A stretch of 56,619 nucleotides of DNA from Polaribacter sp. (GTDB lineage: Bacteria > Bacteroidota > Bacteroidia > Flavobacteriales > Flavobacteriaceae): NCBI GenBank assembly GCA_029245785.1, contig JAQWOR010000037.1:1-56619 (forward strand), read 5' to 3'. A model generated the notes under the pieces. The model saw nothing but the letters and a program-made list of their open reading frames with translations. It was not told the DNA's origin and searched no databases. This document shows, in pieces, positions 8,639 to 16,140 of this stretch; the stretch's first letter is position 1; each line of letters starts with the position of its first letter. Both the position numbers and the translations under genes were made by a program.

Positions 8639-8998
8639 TTACAGTCCATTTTGAAAACCCATGGTCATTCTTTGAAATTCTTCTATTTTTTCTTCAAGTA
8701 TTTTTAAATTGTTTTTGTTTATATATTTTCTGTGTTCTGCTATTAATAGTTGTGTGCCAAGCTCAAATGATGAGCCTAAAGAAATATCAAGAAAATGGCT
8801 AAAAGATTTATCTGTTCTTGCCGAACCTTCAGCGATATTACTTGGCATAGAAATTGAACATCTGCTTAATTGAGAACTTAAATCAAACCTTTCATGTTTT
8901 GGAAAATCTAGTAATAAGTCAGAAATATTATTGGCGATTTCTAAACCCAGTTTCCAGATTTTTAAGTTCTTATAATTATGTCTTTTCTTAGCATTCAC
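8639..8998 (-). CDS. Four-helix bundle protein (S23 / 23S rRNA IVS-encoded family)
   Basis: A 119-aa protein of the S23 family, known from open reading frames inside intervening sequences of 23S rRNA genes and related to the Avd accessory protein of diversity-generating retroelements. Visible family motifs are HNYKNLKIWKLGLEIA at the start, FPKHERFDLSSQLSRCS, and SMPSNIAEGSARTDKSF in the middle. The molecular role is unknown; the fold is a helical bundle that forms pentamers in known cases. The start is GTG at 8998 (no in-frame ATG nearby). It lies between thiolase and acyl-CoA dehydrogenase on the same strand, flanked by inverted repeats, which suggests an insertion rather than a pathway gene. 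Confidence 0.85.
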   Translation of the reverse strand: MNAKKRHNYKNLKIWKLGLEIANNISDLLLDFPKHERFDLSSQLSRCSISMPSNIAEGSARTDKSFSHFLDISLGSSFELGTQLLIAEHRKYINKNNLKILEEKIEEFQRMTMGFQNGL

Positions 8999-9011
8999 TC
9001 AGGTCTATTTT

Positions 9012-9029
9012 CTATTCTCTTTCATCTAT
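9012..9029. repeat. Inverted-repeat arm, proximal side of S23 ORF 1
   Basis: Partner of 8601-8618 (17 of 18 complementary). Similarity continues loosely on both sides, with TAGAC also shared, so the potential stem is longer than the perfect core. Confidence 0.6.
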
Positions 9030-9032
9030 ATT

Positions 9033-10226
9033 CTATTTAAGGAACTCAAAAATTCCACAAGCACCTTGTCCTGTTCCAACACACATGGTTACTGCCCCAT
9101 ACTTTCCATGCATATTTTGTTTGCGCATTTCATCAAACAATTGCACAGATAATTTTGCTCCTGTACAGCCTAACGGATGTCCTAATGCAATGGCGCCTCC
9201 ATTTACATTGATAATTTCTTGATTCAGCCCTAATTCTCTAATTACAGCTAGTGATTGAGAAGCAAAGGCTTCATTCAATTCAATCAAGGATAAATCATCT
9301 TGTTTTAAGCCTGCTTGTTTCAATGCTTTCGGAATTGCTTTTACCGGGCCAATTCCCATAATTCTTGGTTCAACACCTGCAGCGGCATAATTGACCATAC
9401 GGGCAATAGGTTCAAGATTTAGTTCTTTGACCATTTTTTCACTCATGATTAAAACGAACGCAGCTCCGTCACTCATTTGTGAAGAGTTTCCTGCAGTGAC
9501 ACTTCCTCCAGCAGCAAACACAGGACGTAACTTATTTAAAATAGCAGTACTTGTTCCTTTTCTAGGTCCTTCATCTTTGGTTACGGTATAACTTTTTGTT
9601 GCTTTTTTACCAGCGGCATCGATATAGGTTTGATTTACTGTGATGGGTACAATTTGATCTTGAAAACGATCTTCAGCTTGCGCTTTTAATGCTTTCATAT
9701 GTGATTGGTATGAAAATTCATCTTGGTCTTCACGAGAAATATTGAATTGGTTGGCAACCGCTTCTGCTGTATTTCCCATACCCCAATAATAATCTTCATG
9801 TCCGGCATTTACCAAATCATAGTTCAATTCAGCTTTGTATCCAGTCATTGGAACTGAGCTCATGCTTTCTGCACCTCCCGCAATAATACAATCTGCCATT
9901 CCGGATTGAATTTTTGCAGTTGCCATCGCAATGGTTTCAACTCCTGATGAGCAAAATCGATTTACCGTTACTCCAGGAACATCAATAATATCCAATCCCA
10001 TTAAAGAGATCAAACGCCCCATGTTTAACCCTTGAGAACCTTCAGGCATTGCGTTTCCAACAATAACATCGTCAATACGAGTTTTGTCAAAATTTGGCAA
10101 TTCATCCATCATGTATTGAATGGTTTCTGCTGCCAATTCATCTGTTCTTTTAAAACGGAACAATCCTTTAGGTGCTTTTCCAACGGCTGTTCTGTATGCT
10201 TTTACGATATATGCTGTTTTGTTCAT
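9033..10226 (-). CDS. fadA: Acetyl-CoA C-acyltransferase (thiolase)
   Basis: Cleaves 3-ketoacyl-CoA with CoA to acetyl-CoA and a shortened acyl-CoA, the last step of beta-oxidation. The 397-aa length is normal. Catalytic residues are present: the nucleophile Cys in VNRFCSSGVET (about residue 92), the His in NGGAIALGHPLGCTGA, and the second Cys in MCVGTGQGACGIFEF at the C-terminus. It lies in the fad operon between the two S23 ORFs and works with the 801-aa multifunctional enzyme upstream, so a trifunctional complex is likely. Start is the ATG at 10226. Confidence 0.94.
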   Translation of the reverse strand: MNKTAYIVKAYRTAVGKAPKGLFRFKRTDELAAETIQYMMDELPNFDKTRIDDVIVGNAMPEGSQGLNMGRLISLMGLDIIDVPGVTVNRFCSSGVETIAMATAKIQSGMADCIIAGGAESMSSVPMTGYKAELNYDLVNAGHEDYYWGMGNTAEAVANQFNISREDQDEFSYQSHMKALKAQAEDRFQDQIVPITVNQTYIDAAGKKATKSYTVTKDEGPRKGTSTAILNKLRPVFAAGGSVTAGNSSQMSDGAAFVLIMSEKMVKELNLEPIARMVNYAAAGVEPRIMGIGPVKAIPKALKQAGLKQDDLSLIELNEAFASQSLAVIRELGLNQEIINVNGGAIALGHPLGCTGAKLSVQLFDEMRKQNMHGKYGAVTMCVGTGQGACGIFEFLK

Positions 10227-10253
10227 AGTTTCTAAATATTTGACATAAGAGAT

Positions 10254-10270
10254 AAGACGTAGGACTTAAG
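10254..10270. repeat. Inverted-repeat arm, distal side of S23 ORF 2
   Basis: AAGACGTAGGACTTAAG here is complementary to 10680-10696 at 14 of 17 positions. It begins inside the 3' flank of the second S23 ORF (the stop is at 10266). As with the first copy, the arms bracket the ORF and could form a transcript stem. Confidence 0.5.
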
Positions 10271-10631
10271 ATTTGGTTAATTTTTCCATAAAACGTGTTA
10301 TCATTCCTTGTATGTTTTGAATTTTTATTTCTAAATGTTTAAATTTTATTTCTGAAATATATCCTACTTCAAAAGAAATTATTAGTTGTGTTTCCCACTC
10401 AAAAGCAGAACCTAATGCTGTTTCTAAATACTGTAAAAAGTGTTTGTCTGTTCCTTTACTTGTGCCTTCAGCAATGTTTGAAGGAATTGAAATTGAACAA
10501 CGTTGCATTTGGTTTGATAGCGAATAAATTTCAGACTTCGGAAACGCTTTGGTTGTGGCATACGTTTCTTTTACGATTGTCATACCATCTTTCCAGATTG
10601 TTAATTTTCTAAAATTATGTCTTGCCGCCAT
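10266..10631 (-). CDS. Four-helix bundle protein (S23 / IVS-encoded family), second copy
   Basis: A 121-aa S23-family protein. Motifs match the first copy: HNFRKLTIWKDGM at the start, CSISIPSNIAEGTSKGTDK in the middle, then a long helical C-terminal half. The two copies are clearly diverged paralogues (about 40 percent by eye), so they are not a recent duplication. Start is the ATG at 10631. It separates the multifunctional beta-oxidation enzyme from the thiolase, on the same strand, and is flanked by inverted-repeat arms. Confidence 0.85.
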   Translation of the reverse strand: MAARHNFRKLTIWKDGMTIVKETYATTKAFPKSEIYSLSNQMQRCSISIPSNIAEGTSKGTDKHFLQYLETALGSAFEWETQLIISFEVGYISEIKFKHLEIKIQNIQGMITRFMEKLTKS

Positions 10632-10679
10632 ATTCTATTTATTCACTTAAGGTTTTAGTTGTAATTCCATATTTATTGT

Positions 10680-10696
10680 CTTACATCTTACGTCTT
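10680..10696. repeat. Inverted-repeat arm, proximal side of S23 ORF 2
   Basis: Partner of 10254-10270. It lies 48 bases upstream of the S23 start and 17 bases after the stop codon of the multifunctional enzyme gene. The surrounding DNA is made of short repeats of the type TCTTAC/GTCTT. Confidence 0.5.
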
Positions 10697-10713
10697 TTTT
10701 TTAGTCTTCTGTC

Positions 10714-13119
10714 TTAGTTGCGAAGCGGTTTTCCTGTTTTTAACATGTGTTGGATACGTTCTAATGTTTTTCGTTCAGTACAAAGGCTTAAGAAAGCTTC
10801 ACGTTCAATATCTAATAAATATTGCTCAGTGACCAACGTTGGTTCAGATAGATCTCCACCTGCCATTACGTAGGCTAATTTGTTGGCAATTTTATGATCG
10901 TGCTCACTAATATATCTGCTGGCTTCCATAGCATCTGTTCCTACTAAGAACATTCCTAAGGCTTGTTTACCCAATACTTTTACATCTTTTCGAAGAACAG
11001 GTTGTGTATAGCCTGCTTCTGCCATCAATACGGCATGTGCTTTTGCGGTTGCAATTTGACGTTCTTTGTTTACAACAACAGTATCTTTTCCTTTTTGAAG
11101 TAATCCTAAGTCAAACGCTTCATACGCAGACGTAGCTACTTTAGCCATTCCAATGGTTAAGAAATATTCTTGTAATACATTGAGTTCTACATCGTTCTTT
11201 TTAAAAGTATCTGCTGCTCTCAATGCCATTTCTTTAGAGCCACCACCACCAGGAATTACACCTACACCGAATTCTACCAATCCGATATATGTTTCTGCTG
11301 CTGCCACTACTTTATCGGCATGTAATGAGATTTCACATCCGCCACCTAAAGCCATTCCGTGTGGAGCGGCGATTGTTGGAACAGATGAATAACGCATGCG
11401 CATCATGGTGTCTTGAAAATATTTGATGGCCATATTTAGCTCGTCATATTCTTGTTCTGCAGCCATCATAAAGATCATTCCGATATTTGCTCCCACTGAA
11501 AAGTTGGGTGCTTGATTACCAACAACTAATCCTTGAAAATTTTTCTCTGCAAGGTCTATTGCAGTATTTAAACCAGCAAGCACATCGCCACCAATGGTGT
11601 TCATTTTAGATTGGAATTCTACATTTAAAATTCCGTCTCCTAAATCTTCTACTACAACTCCAGAGTTTTTATATACTTCGGATGATTTGCGGATGTTGTC
11701 TAAAATGATAAATGATTCTTGCCCAGGTTTTTTAACCTGCCCTTTTGCGGCAATGTCATAATAATAGGTTGCTCCATCTTTTACTGTATAAAAAGAGGTT
11801 TCGCCTTTTGCAATCATTTCTGTGACCCAAGGAGCAATTTCTTTTCCTTCAGCCTTTATTAATTCGATTCCTTTTTCGATACCAATGGCATCCCAAATTT
11901 CGAAAGGTCCATTTTCCCATCCAAAACCAGCTTTCATCGCATCATCAATGCGATAGGTTTCGTCAGATATTTCTGGAATTCTATGTTGAACATAGGCAAA
12001 CATTGCCGCAAAACTCTTGCGATAAAATTCACCAGCTCTGTCTTTTCCTGCAACCAATACTTTAAAACGATCAATAGGTTTGTCAATGGTTTTTGTCAAT
12101 TCTAAAGTGGCAAAAGAAGCCCGTTTTTTAGAACGATATTCCATCGTATCTAAATCCAATGTCATGATTTCTTTTTTACCATTGGCATGCACTACTTTTT
12201 TGTAAAAGCCCTGTTTCGTTTTGCTTCCCAACCAGTTGTTTTCCATCATTTTATTAATAAAATCTGGAATGATAAAAGAAGCGTGCATTTCATCATCAGG
12301 ACAGTTGTCTGCAACCCCATTTGCGGTGTGTACTAAAGTATCTAAGCCAACCACATCTACCGTTCTAAAGGTTGCTGATTTTGGACGGCCAATTACCGGA
12401 CCAGTCAATTTATCAACCTCTTCGACAGTTAACCCCATTTCTTTGATTAAATGAAATAAACTCTGAATGCCAAAAACACCAATTCTATTTCCAATAAAAG
12501 CAGGAGTATCTTTTGCTAAGACCGCAGTTTTTCCTAAAAATCGTTCTCCGTACATCATTAAAAAGTCGGTCACTTGTTCAGAACAATTTGGACCAGGAAC
12601 GACTTCAAATAATTTTAAATACCTCGGCGGATTGAAAAAGTGTGTTACCGCAAAATGCTTTTGAAAATCTTCACTTCTTCCTTCATTCATAAATTTGATA
12701 GGAATTCCAGAAGTATTAGAGGTAATTAAGGTGCCTGGAGTTCTATGTTTTTCTATTTGTTCAAACACTTTTTGTTTGATGTCTAAACGTTCTACAACCA
12801 CTTCCATAATCCAATCTACCTGTGCAATTTTATGTAAATCGTCTTCTAAATTTCCAGTGGTAATTCTCTGGGCAAATTTTTGTGAATAAATAGGAGATGG
12901 TTTTGATTTTAAAGAAGCTTTTAATGCATCGTTTACCAATCGGTTACGAACTACATTGTCTTCTAAACTCAATCCTTTTGCTTTTTCTTTATCGTTCAAT
13001 TCTCTTGGAACAATATCCAACAAAAGAACTTCAACACCAATATTGGCAAAGTGACAAGCAATACCGCTTCCCATAATTCCAGAACCAATAATTGCTATTT
13101 TTTTTATACTTCGTTTCAT
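10714..13119 (-). CDS. fadB: 3-hydroxyacyl-CoA dehydrogenase / enoyl-CoA hydratase
   Basis: Bifunctional beta-oxidation enzyme of 801 aa: hydration of enoyl-CoA and NAD-dependent oxidation of 3-hydroxyacyl-CoA. The dehydrogenase comes first (Rossmann motif IIGSGIMGSGIACHFANIG; catalytic region HFFNPPRYLKLFEVVPG; two C-terminal helical domains to about residue 440). The crotonase domain follows (GMALGGGCEISLHADKV and GVGVIPGGGGSKEMALRA around residues 590-640). This order is the reverse of E. coli FadB and typical of Bacteroidota. It is the first enzyme gene after marR, 57 bases downstream of it, and is probably controlled by it. Start is the ATG at 13119. Confidence 0.92.
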   Translation of the reverse strand: MKRSIKKIAIIGSGIMGSGIACHFANIGVEVLLLDIVPRELNDKEKAKGLSLEDNVVRNRLVNDALKASLKSKPSPIYSQKFAQRITTGNLEDDLHKIAQVDWIMEVVVERLDIKQKVFEQIEKHRTPGTLITSNTSGIPIKFMNEGRSEDFQKHFAVTHFFNPPRYLKLFEVVPGPNCSEQVTDFLMMYGERFLGKTAVLAKDTPAFIGNRIGVFGIQSLFHLIKEMGLTVEEVDKLTGPVIGRPKSATFRTVDVVGLDTLVHTANGVADNCPDDEMHASFIIPDFINKMMENNWLGSKTKQGFYKKVVHANGKKEIMTLDLDTMEYRSKKRASFATLELTKTIDKPIDRFKVLVAGKDRAGEFYRKSFAAMFAYVQHRIPEISDETYRIDDAMKAGFGWENGPFEIWDAIGIEKGIELIKAEGKEIAPWVTEMIAKGETSFYTVKDGATYYYDIAAKGQVKKPGQESFIILDNIRKSSEVYKNSGVVVEDLGDGILNVEFQSKMNTIGGDVLAGLNTAIDLAEKNFQGLVVGNQAPNFSVGANIGMIFMMAAEQEYDELNMAIKYFQDTMMRMRYSSVPTIAAPHGMALGGGCEISLHADKVVAAAETYIGLVEFGVGVIPGGGGSKEMALRAADTFKKNDVELNVLQEYFLTIGMAKVATSAYEAFDLGLLQKGKDTVVVNKERQIATAKAHAVLMAEAGYTQPVLRKDVKVLGKQALGMFLVGTDAMEASRYISEHDHKIANKLAYVMAGGDLSEPTLVTEQYLLDIEREAFLSLCTERKTLERIQHMLKTGKPLRN

Positions 13120-13176
13120 CTGTTTAATGTATTATTTTTTATATCAGAAATAACCTTACGGTTTCATCGATTTAAT

Positions 13177-13635
13177 TTATAGAGCTTTATTTTTTTGTTT
13201 TTGATAAATCACTTTATCAGCAATCAATTTATTAATGGTTGAGGTAACTTTAAAGAAGCTATTCAAATCTTCTTCAGAAATATGTTCTCGTACCTTATTG
13301 TTAAATTGATAGACAGATTTTTTAGATACTTCTCTCATTTCTTTACCAAAGTCGGTCAATTTAACCAGTACACTTCTGCCATCTTCTTGGCTTTTTTCTC
13401 TGCGGATAGCGCCTTTGTCTTCCATTGTTTTAAGAAGTCTAGAAAGGCTTGTTGGTTCCATGCCCATTAATGGTCCTAACGAGGTAGAAGGAGTTCCGTT
13501 TTCATAATCTATATTTAACAAAACAAAAGCGGTAGCCATAGTGCTTCCGTGCTTTGCAGCTTGTTCATTGTATAATTTTGCTACTGCTTGCCAAGTGGCT
13601 CTTAACTGATGGTCTATTGATTTTTCTTTATCCAT
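13177..13635 (-). CDS. MarR-family transcriptional regulator of the fad operon
   Basis: A 152-aa winged-helix regulator. The typical MarR parts are an N-terminal helix (HQLRATWQAVAKLYNEQ), the helix-turn-helix around LGPLMGMEPTSLSRLLKTMEDKG, and the wing IRREKSQEDGRSVLVKLTDFG. It heads the beta-oxidation operon. Two palindromes lie directly upstream, so repression of its own operon, relieved by a fatty acid or acyl-CoA, is the simplest reading; the ligand is inference. The ATG at 13635 lies only five bases after a TAnnTTTG-like -7 element, implying a nearly leaderless mRNA. Confidence 0.88.
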   Translation of the reverse strand: MDKEKSIDHQLRATWQAVAKLYNEQAAKHGSTMATAFVLLNIDYENGTPSTSLGPLMGMEPTSLSRLLKTMEDKGAIRREKSQEDGRSVLVKLTDFGKEMREVSKKSVYQFNNKVREHISEEDLNSFFKVTSTINKLIADKVIYQKQKNKAL

Positions 13636-13640
13636 TGCGT

Positions 13641-13648
13641 CAAAGGTA
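13641..13648 (-). promoter_or_regulatory. -7 promoter element of marR-fad operon
   Basis: On the minus strand the sequence is TACCTTTG, an exact match to the Bacteroidota -7 consensus TAnnTTTG. No TTTG lies at the -33 position; that region is taken up by the palindrome at 13654-13679. It ends five bases before the marR ATG. Confidence 0.55.
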
Positions 13649-13653
13649 TAAAA

Positions 13654-13704
13654 AATTTACTATGCACGCATAGTAAATTAGAAAAAATTATGCATGCATA
13701 GTAA
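13654..13704. promoter_or_regulatory. Double palindromic operator, probably bound by MarR
   Basis: Site 1 (13654-13679) is a perfect 12-bp inverted repeat around a 2-base centre: AATTTACTATGC, AC, then the reverse complement. Site 2 (13685-13704) shares the core ATGCATGCATAGTAA but is imperfect on one side. The two centres are 28-29 bp apart, nearly three helical turns. Site 1 covers the -33 zone of the marR promoter, so binding would block RNA polymerase. The divergent response-regulator promoter lies 60-80 bp away on the other side. Confidence 0.7.
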
Positions 13705-13736
13705 TTTTAACATTAAATTAAAGGTAAAATAGTGAG

Positions 13737-13764
13737 TTTGAGTCGTCACAGTTCCTTAGTTTTG
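13737..13764 (+). promoter_or_regulatory. Promoter of the sigma-54 response regulator gene
   Basis: TTTG at 13737-13740, 16 bases, then TAGTTTTG (TAnnTTTG) at 13757-13764. The start codon is 29 bases further on. The same spacing is seen at the peroxiredoxin promoter. Confidence 0.55.
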
Positions 13765-13793
13765 TAGAGAGGCAGTAAATTCAGAAAGAAAAT

Positions 13794-14957
13794 ATGAGTA
13801 AAATATTAATTATAGAAGACGAGGCAGCAATTCGTAGAGTATTGCGAAAAATTATTTCAGAAGAAAATGAAAATTATCAGGTTGAAGAAGTTGAAGATGG
13901 ATTATTGGGGATTGAAATGATAAAGAATAACGACTATGATTTGGTATTGTGCGATATAAAAATGCCTAAAATGGATGGTGTTGAAGTGCTAGAAAAGGCA
14001 AAAAAAATAAAACCAGAAACTCCAATTGTTATGATTTCTGGACATGGAGATTTAGATACGGCTGTAAATACAATGCGCCTCGGTGCATTTGATTATATTT
14101 CTAAACCACCAGATTTAAACCGATTATTAAACACGGTAAGAAATGCCTTGGATCGGAAATCGTTGGTAGTAGAAAACAAGCGTTTAAAGAAAAAAGTAAG
14201 CAAGAATTACCAAATGGTTGGAGATAGTGTTGCGATTGTACATATCAAAGAGATGATAGAAAAAGTTGCACCAACAGATGCTCGTGTATTAATTACAGGT
14301 CCAAATGGAAGCGGAAAAGAACTTGTGGCCCATTGGTTGCATGAAAAAAGCCTGCGTTTTAAAGCACCAATGATTGAAGTAAACTGTGCTGCGATTCCAT
14401 CTGAATTGATAGAGAGTGAGTTGTTTGGTCATGTAAAAGGTAGTTTTACAGGTGCCAATAAAGACCGAGCAGGAAAATTTGAAGCCGCCAATGGCGGAAC
14501 CATATTTTTGGATGAAATTGGAGATATGAGTTTGTCTGCACAAGCAAAGGTGTTGCGAGCATTACAAGAAAACAAAATAGCCAGAGTAGGTAGTGATAAA
14601 GACATTAAGGTAAATGTAAGAGTTATTGCAGCTACGAATAAGAATTTAAAAACAGAAATTGCTGAAGGTCGTTTTAGAGAAGATTTATACCATAGGTTGG
14701 CGGTTATTTTAATTGAAATTCCAAATTTGAACGACCGTAGAGAAGACATCCCGTTATTGGTCAACTTTTTTGTGAAAAAAATTGCAGAACAACAAGGCGA
14801 GGCTGAAAAGAAATTTTCTGAAAAGGCAATTCAACGATTGCAAGAATACGATTGGACAGGAAATATTAGAGAGTTACGCAATGTGGTAGAGCGTTTAATT
14901 ATTTTAGGAGAAGCCGAGGTTTCTGAAAATGATGTCAAATTATTTGCGAGTAAATAA
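13794..14957 (+). CDS. Sigma-54-dependent response regulator lacking the Fis-type DNA-binding domain
   Basis: NtrC-family activator of 387 aa. Receiver domain at residues 1-120 with acidic pocket (IIEDE) and phospho-acceptor Asp54 in LVLCDIKMPKMDG. AAA+ domain at about 145-375 with Walker A ITGPNGSGKELVA, the sigma-54 loop KGSFTGAN (GAFTGA with A to S) and Walker B GGTIFLDEIGDM. The protein stops at ENDVKLFASK just after the AAA+ lid, so the usual C-terminal helix-turn-helix is absent. It may work without specific DNA binding, or with a partner. No sensor kinase is adjacent. I believe this length is common in flavobacterial homologues, so it is not necessarily a recent truncation. Confidence 0.88.
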   Translation: MSKILIIEDEAAIRRVLRKIISEENENYQVEEVEDGLLGIEMIKNNDYDLVLCDIKMPKMDGVEVLEKAKKIKPETPIVMISGHGDLDTAVNTMRLGAFDYISKPPDLNRLLNTVRNALDRKSLVVENKRLKKKVSKNYQMVGDSVAIVHIKEMIEKVAPTDARVLITGPNGSGKELVAHWLHEKSLRFKAPMIEVNCAAIPSELIESELFGHVKGSFTGANKDRAGKFEAANGGTIFLDEIGDMSLSAQAKVLRALQENKIARVGSDKDIKVNVRVIAATNKNLKTEIAEGRFREDLYHRLAVILIEIPNLNDRREDIPLLVNFFVKKIAEQQGEAEKKFSEKAIQRLQEYDWTGNIRELRNVVERLIILGEAEVSENDVKLFASK

Positions 14958-15041
14958 AAGTAGGATTCTTTTTGTTGAATGCTATTTTGAAGCCATAAAA
15001 AAAGTTGATGCTGATATAAAAAAATCCCATTAATTTTTCCT

Positions 15042-15069
15042 TTTGGTATTCTTTTGCTTGGTATATTTG
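15042..15069 (+). promoter_or_regulatory. Promoter of the peroxiredoxin gene
   Basis: TTTG at 15042-15045, a 16-base spacer, then TATATTTG at 15062-15069, an exact TAnnTTTG. It lies within the upstream open frame, which supports the downstream ATG at 15109 as the true start and gives a leader of about 30-35 bases. Confidence 0.65.
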
Positions 15070-15108
15070 TGCGGTAAAAAAGAACTATTAATTTATAAAA
15101 TTATAAAA

Positions 15109-15750
15109 ATGGCAACAGCAGTAGGTAAGAAATTTCCAGATGTAAACGTAGATGCGATGAACGCAAAAGGAAGCACGTTTAAAGTAAATGTATTAGAAGA
15201 GGCAGTAAACAATAAAAAGAAAGTATTGTTGTTCTGGTACCCAAAAGATTTTACTTTTGTGTGTCCAACGGAATTGCACGCTTTTCAGGCTGCTATTGCA
15301 GAATTTGAAAAAAGAAACACCATTGTTATTGGAGCTTCTTGTGATACTCCAGAAGTACACTTTGCTTGGTTAAGCACTGCAAAAAATAATGGAGGAATTG
15401 AAGGTGTTAGCTACCCGCTTTTAGCAGATAGCAATCGTAACTTGTCTAGTATTTTAGGAATCTTAGATATTAGCAACGAAACTTTTGATGAAGCAACGCA
15501 AACCATTCAAGTAGAGGGAGATAACGTAACCTATAGAGCTACCTATTTGATTGATGAAGACGGATTGGTTTTTCATGAGGGTATCAATCATATGCCTGTG
15601 GGGAGAAATGTAAACGAATATTTGCGTTTAATTGATGCATATACTCATGTTCAAGAAAACGGAGAAGTATGTCCAGCAAACTGGCAAGAAGGAGATGATG
15701 CAATGCAGGCAAATGCTAAAGGAACGGCAGCATATTTAGCTTCCCACTAA
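15109..15750 (+). CDS. 2-Cys peroxiredoxin (AhpC/TSA family)
   Basis: Reduces hydrogen peroxide and organic hydroperoxides in the cytoplasm. 213 aa; peroxidatic Cys at residue 52 in WYPKDFTFVCPTELHAFQ and resolving Cys in NGEVCPANW near residue 188, so a typical dimeric 2-Cys enzyme. Arg in HMPVGRNVNEYLR completes the active site. The start at 15109 (MATAVGKKFPDV) is chosen because the upstream 22 codons contain the promoter. It is monocistronic, with its own promoter and a strong terminator after it. No ahpF lies nearby, so electrons probably come from thioredoxin. Confidence 0.92.
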   Translation: MATAVGKKFPDVNVDAMNAKGSTFKVNVLEEAVNNKKKVLLFWYPKDFTFVCPTELHAFQAAIAEFEKRNTIVIGASCDTPEVHFAWLSTAKNNGGIEGVSYPLLADSNRNLSSILGILDISNETFDEATQTIQVEGDNVTYRATYLIDEDGLVFHEGINHMPVGRNVNEYLRLIDAYTHVQENGEVCPANWQEGDDAMQANAKGTAAYLASH

Positions 15751-15770
15751 AAAAAAACATACAACAACAA

Positions 15771-15801
15771 AAAATCCCGAGTTTCTACTCGGGATTTTTT
15801 T
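15771..15801. terminator. Bidirectional terminator
   Basis: Perfect 11-bp stem AAAATCCCGAG (15771-15781) / CTCGGGATTTT (15788-15798), 6-base loop, followed by T-run. It ends the peroxiredoxin gene and, on the minus strand, the small basic protein whose stop is at 15809. Confidence 0.9.
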
Positions 15802-15808
15802 GTTAAAG

Positions 15809-15979
15809 CTATTTGCTTGGAGTATTCTTGTTTTTTTCTTCATTCATTTTTCTGACCAACTCTTTTAAGCGTGCTTTATGCTGTTCTTTTTCCAATTTCA
15901 CTTTGTTCGTTTTCTGTCGCATCAACTTAGAGTGTTTCGCTTTGTTGACCGTGTTTTTTGCTTTTCCTTTTTTTGCCAT
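15809..15979 (-). CDS. Small, highly basic protein (56 aa), unknown function
   Basis: An ATG at 15979 opens a 56-codon frame ending TAG at 15809. The protein begins MAKKGKAKNTVNKAKHSKL and is about one third Lys/Arg, with a helical, coiled-coil-like second half (KLEKEQHKARLKELVRKMNE). It ends eight bases from a shared terminator and runs opposite to both neighbours. Reasons to believe it: start and stop fit the gap between two genes and a terminator closes it. The composition suggests nucleic-acid or ribosome binding, but that is a guess. Confidence 0.65.
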   Translation of the reverse strand: MAKKGKAKNTVNKAKHSKLMRQKTNKVKLEKEQHKARLKELVRKMNEEKNKNTPSK

Positions 15980-16140
15980 TGAAATAAAGAGCTGTTGGTT
16001 TTACCTTGTATAAAAGATTCAAACTTAGTGTTTCTAAAATACATAAGCAAACAAATTGTTTTTTGAAATGTGACAAAAACAACCGTAAAAAATAAGTATT
16101 TTTCTTACCTTTAACATCTTCTTTTAAATAGAGTAAGAGC

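Noticed and set aside
8639..10631. Diversity-generating retroelement, because S23 proteins resemble Avd
   Set aside because: No reverse transcriptase and no template/variable repeat pair are present in the window.
13654..13704. Riboswitch or attenuator in the marR leader
   Set aside because: The palindromes lie upstream of the -7 element and so are not transcribed with marR; a DNA operator fits better.
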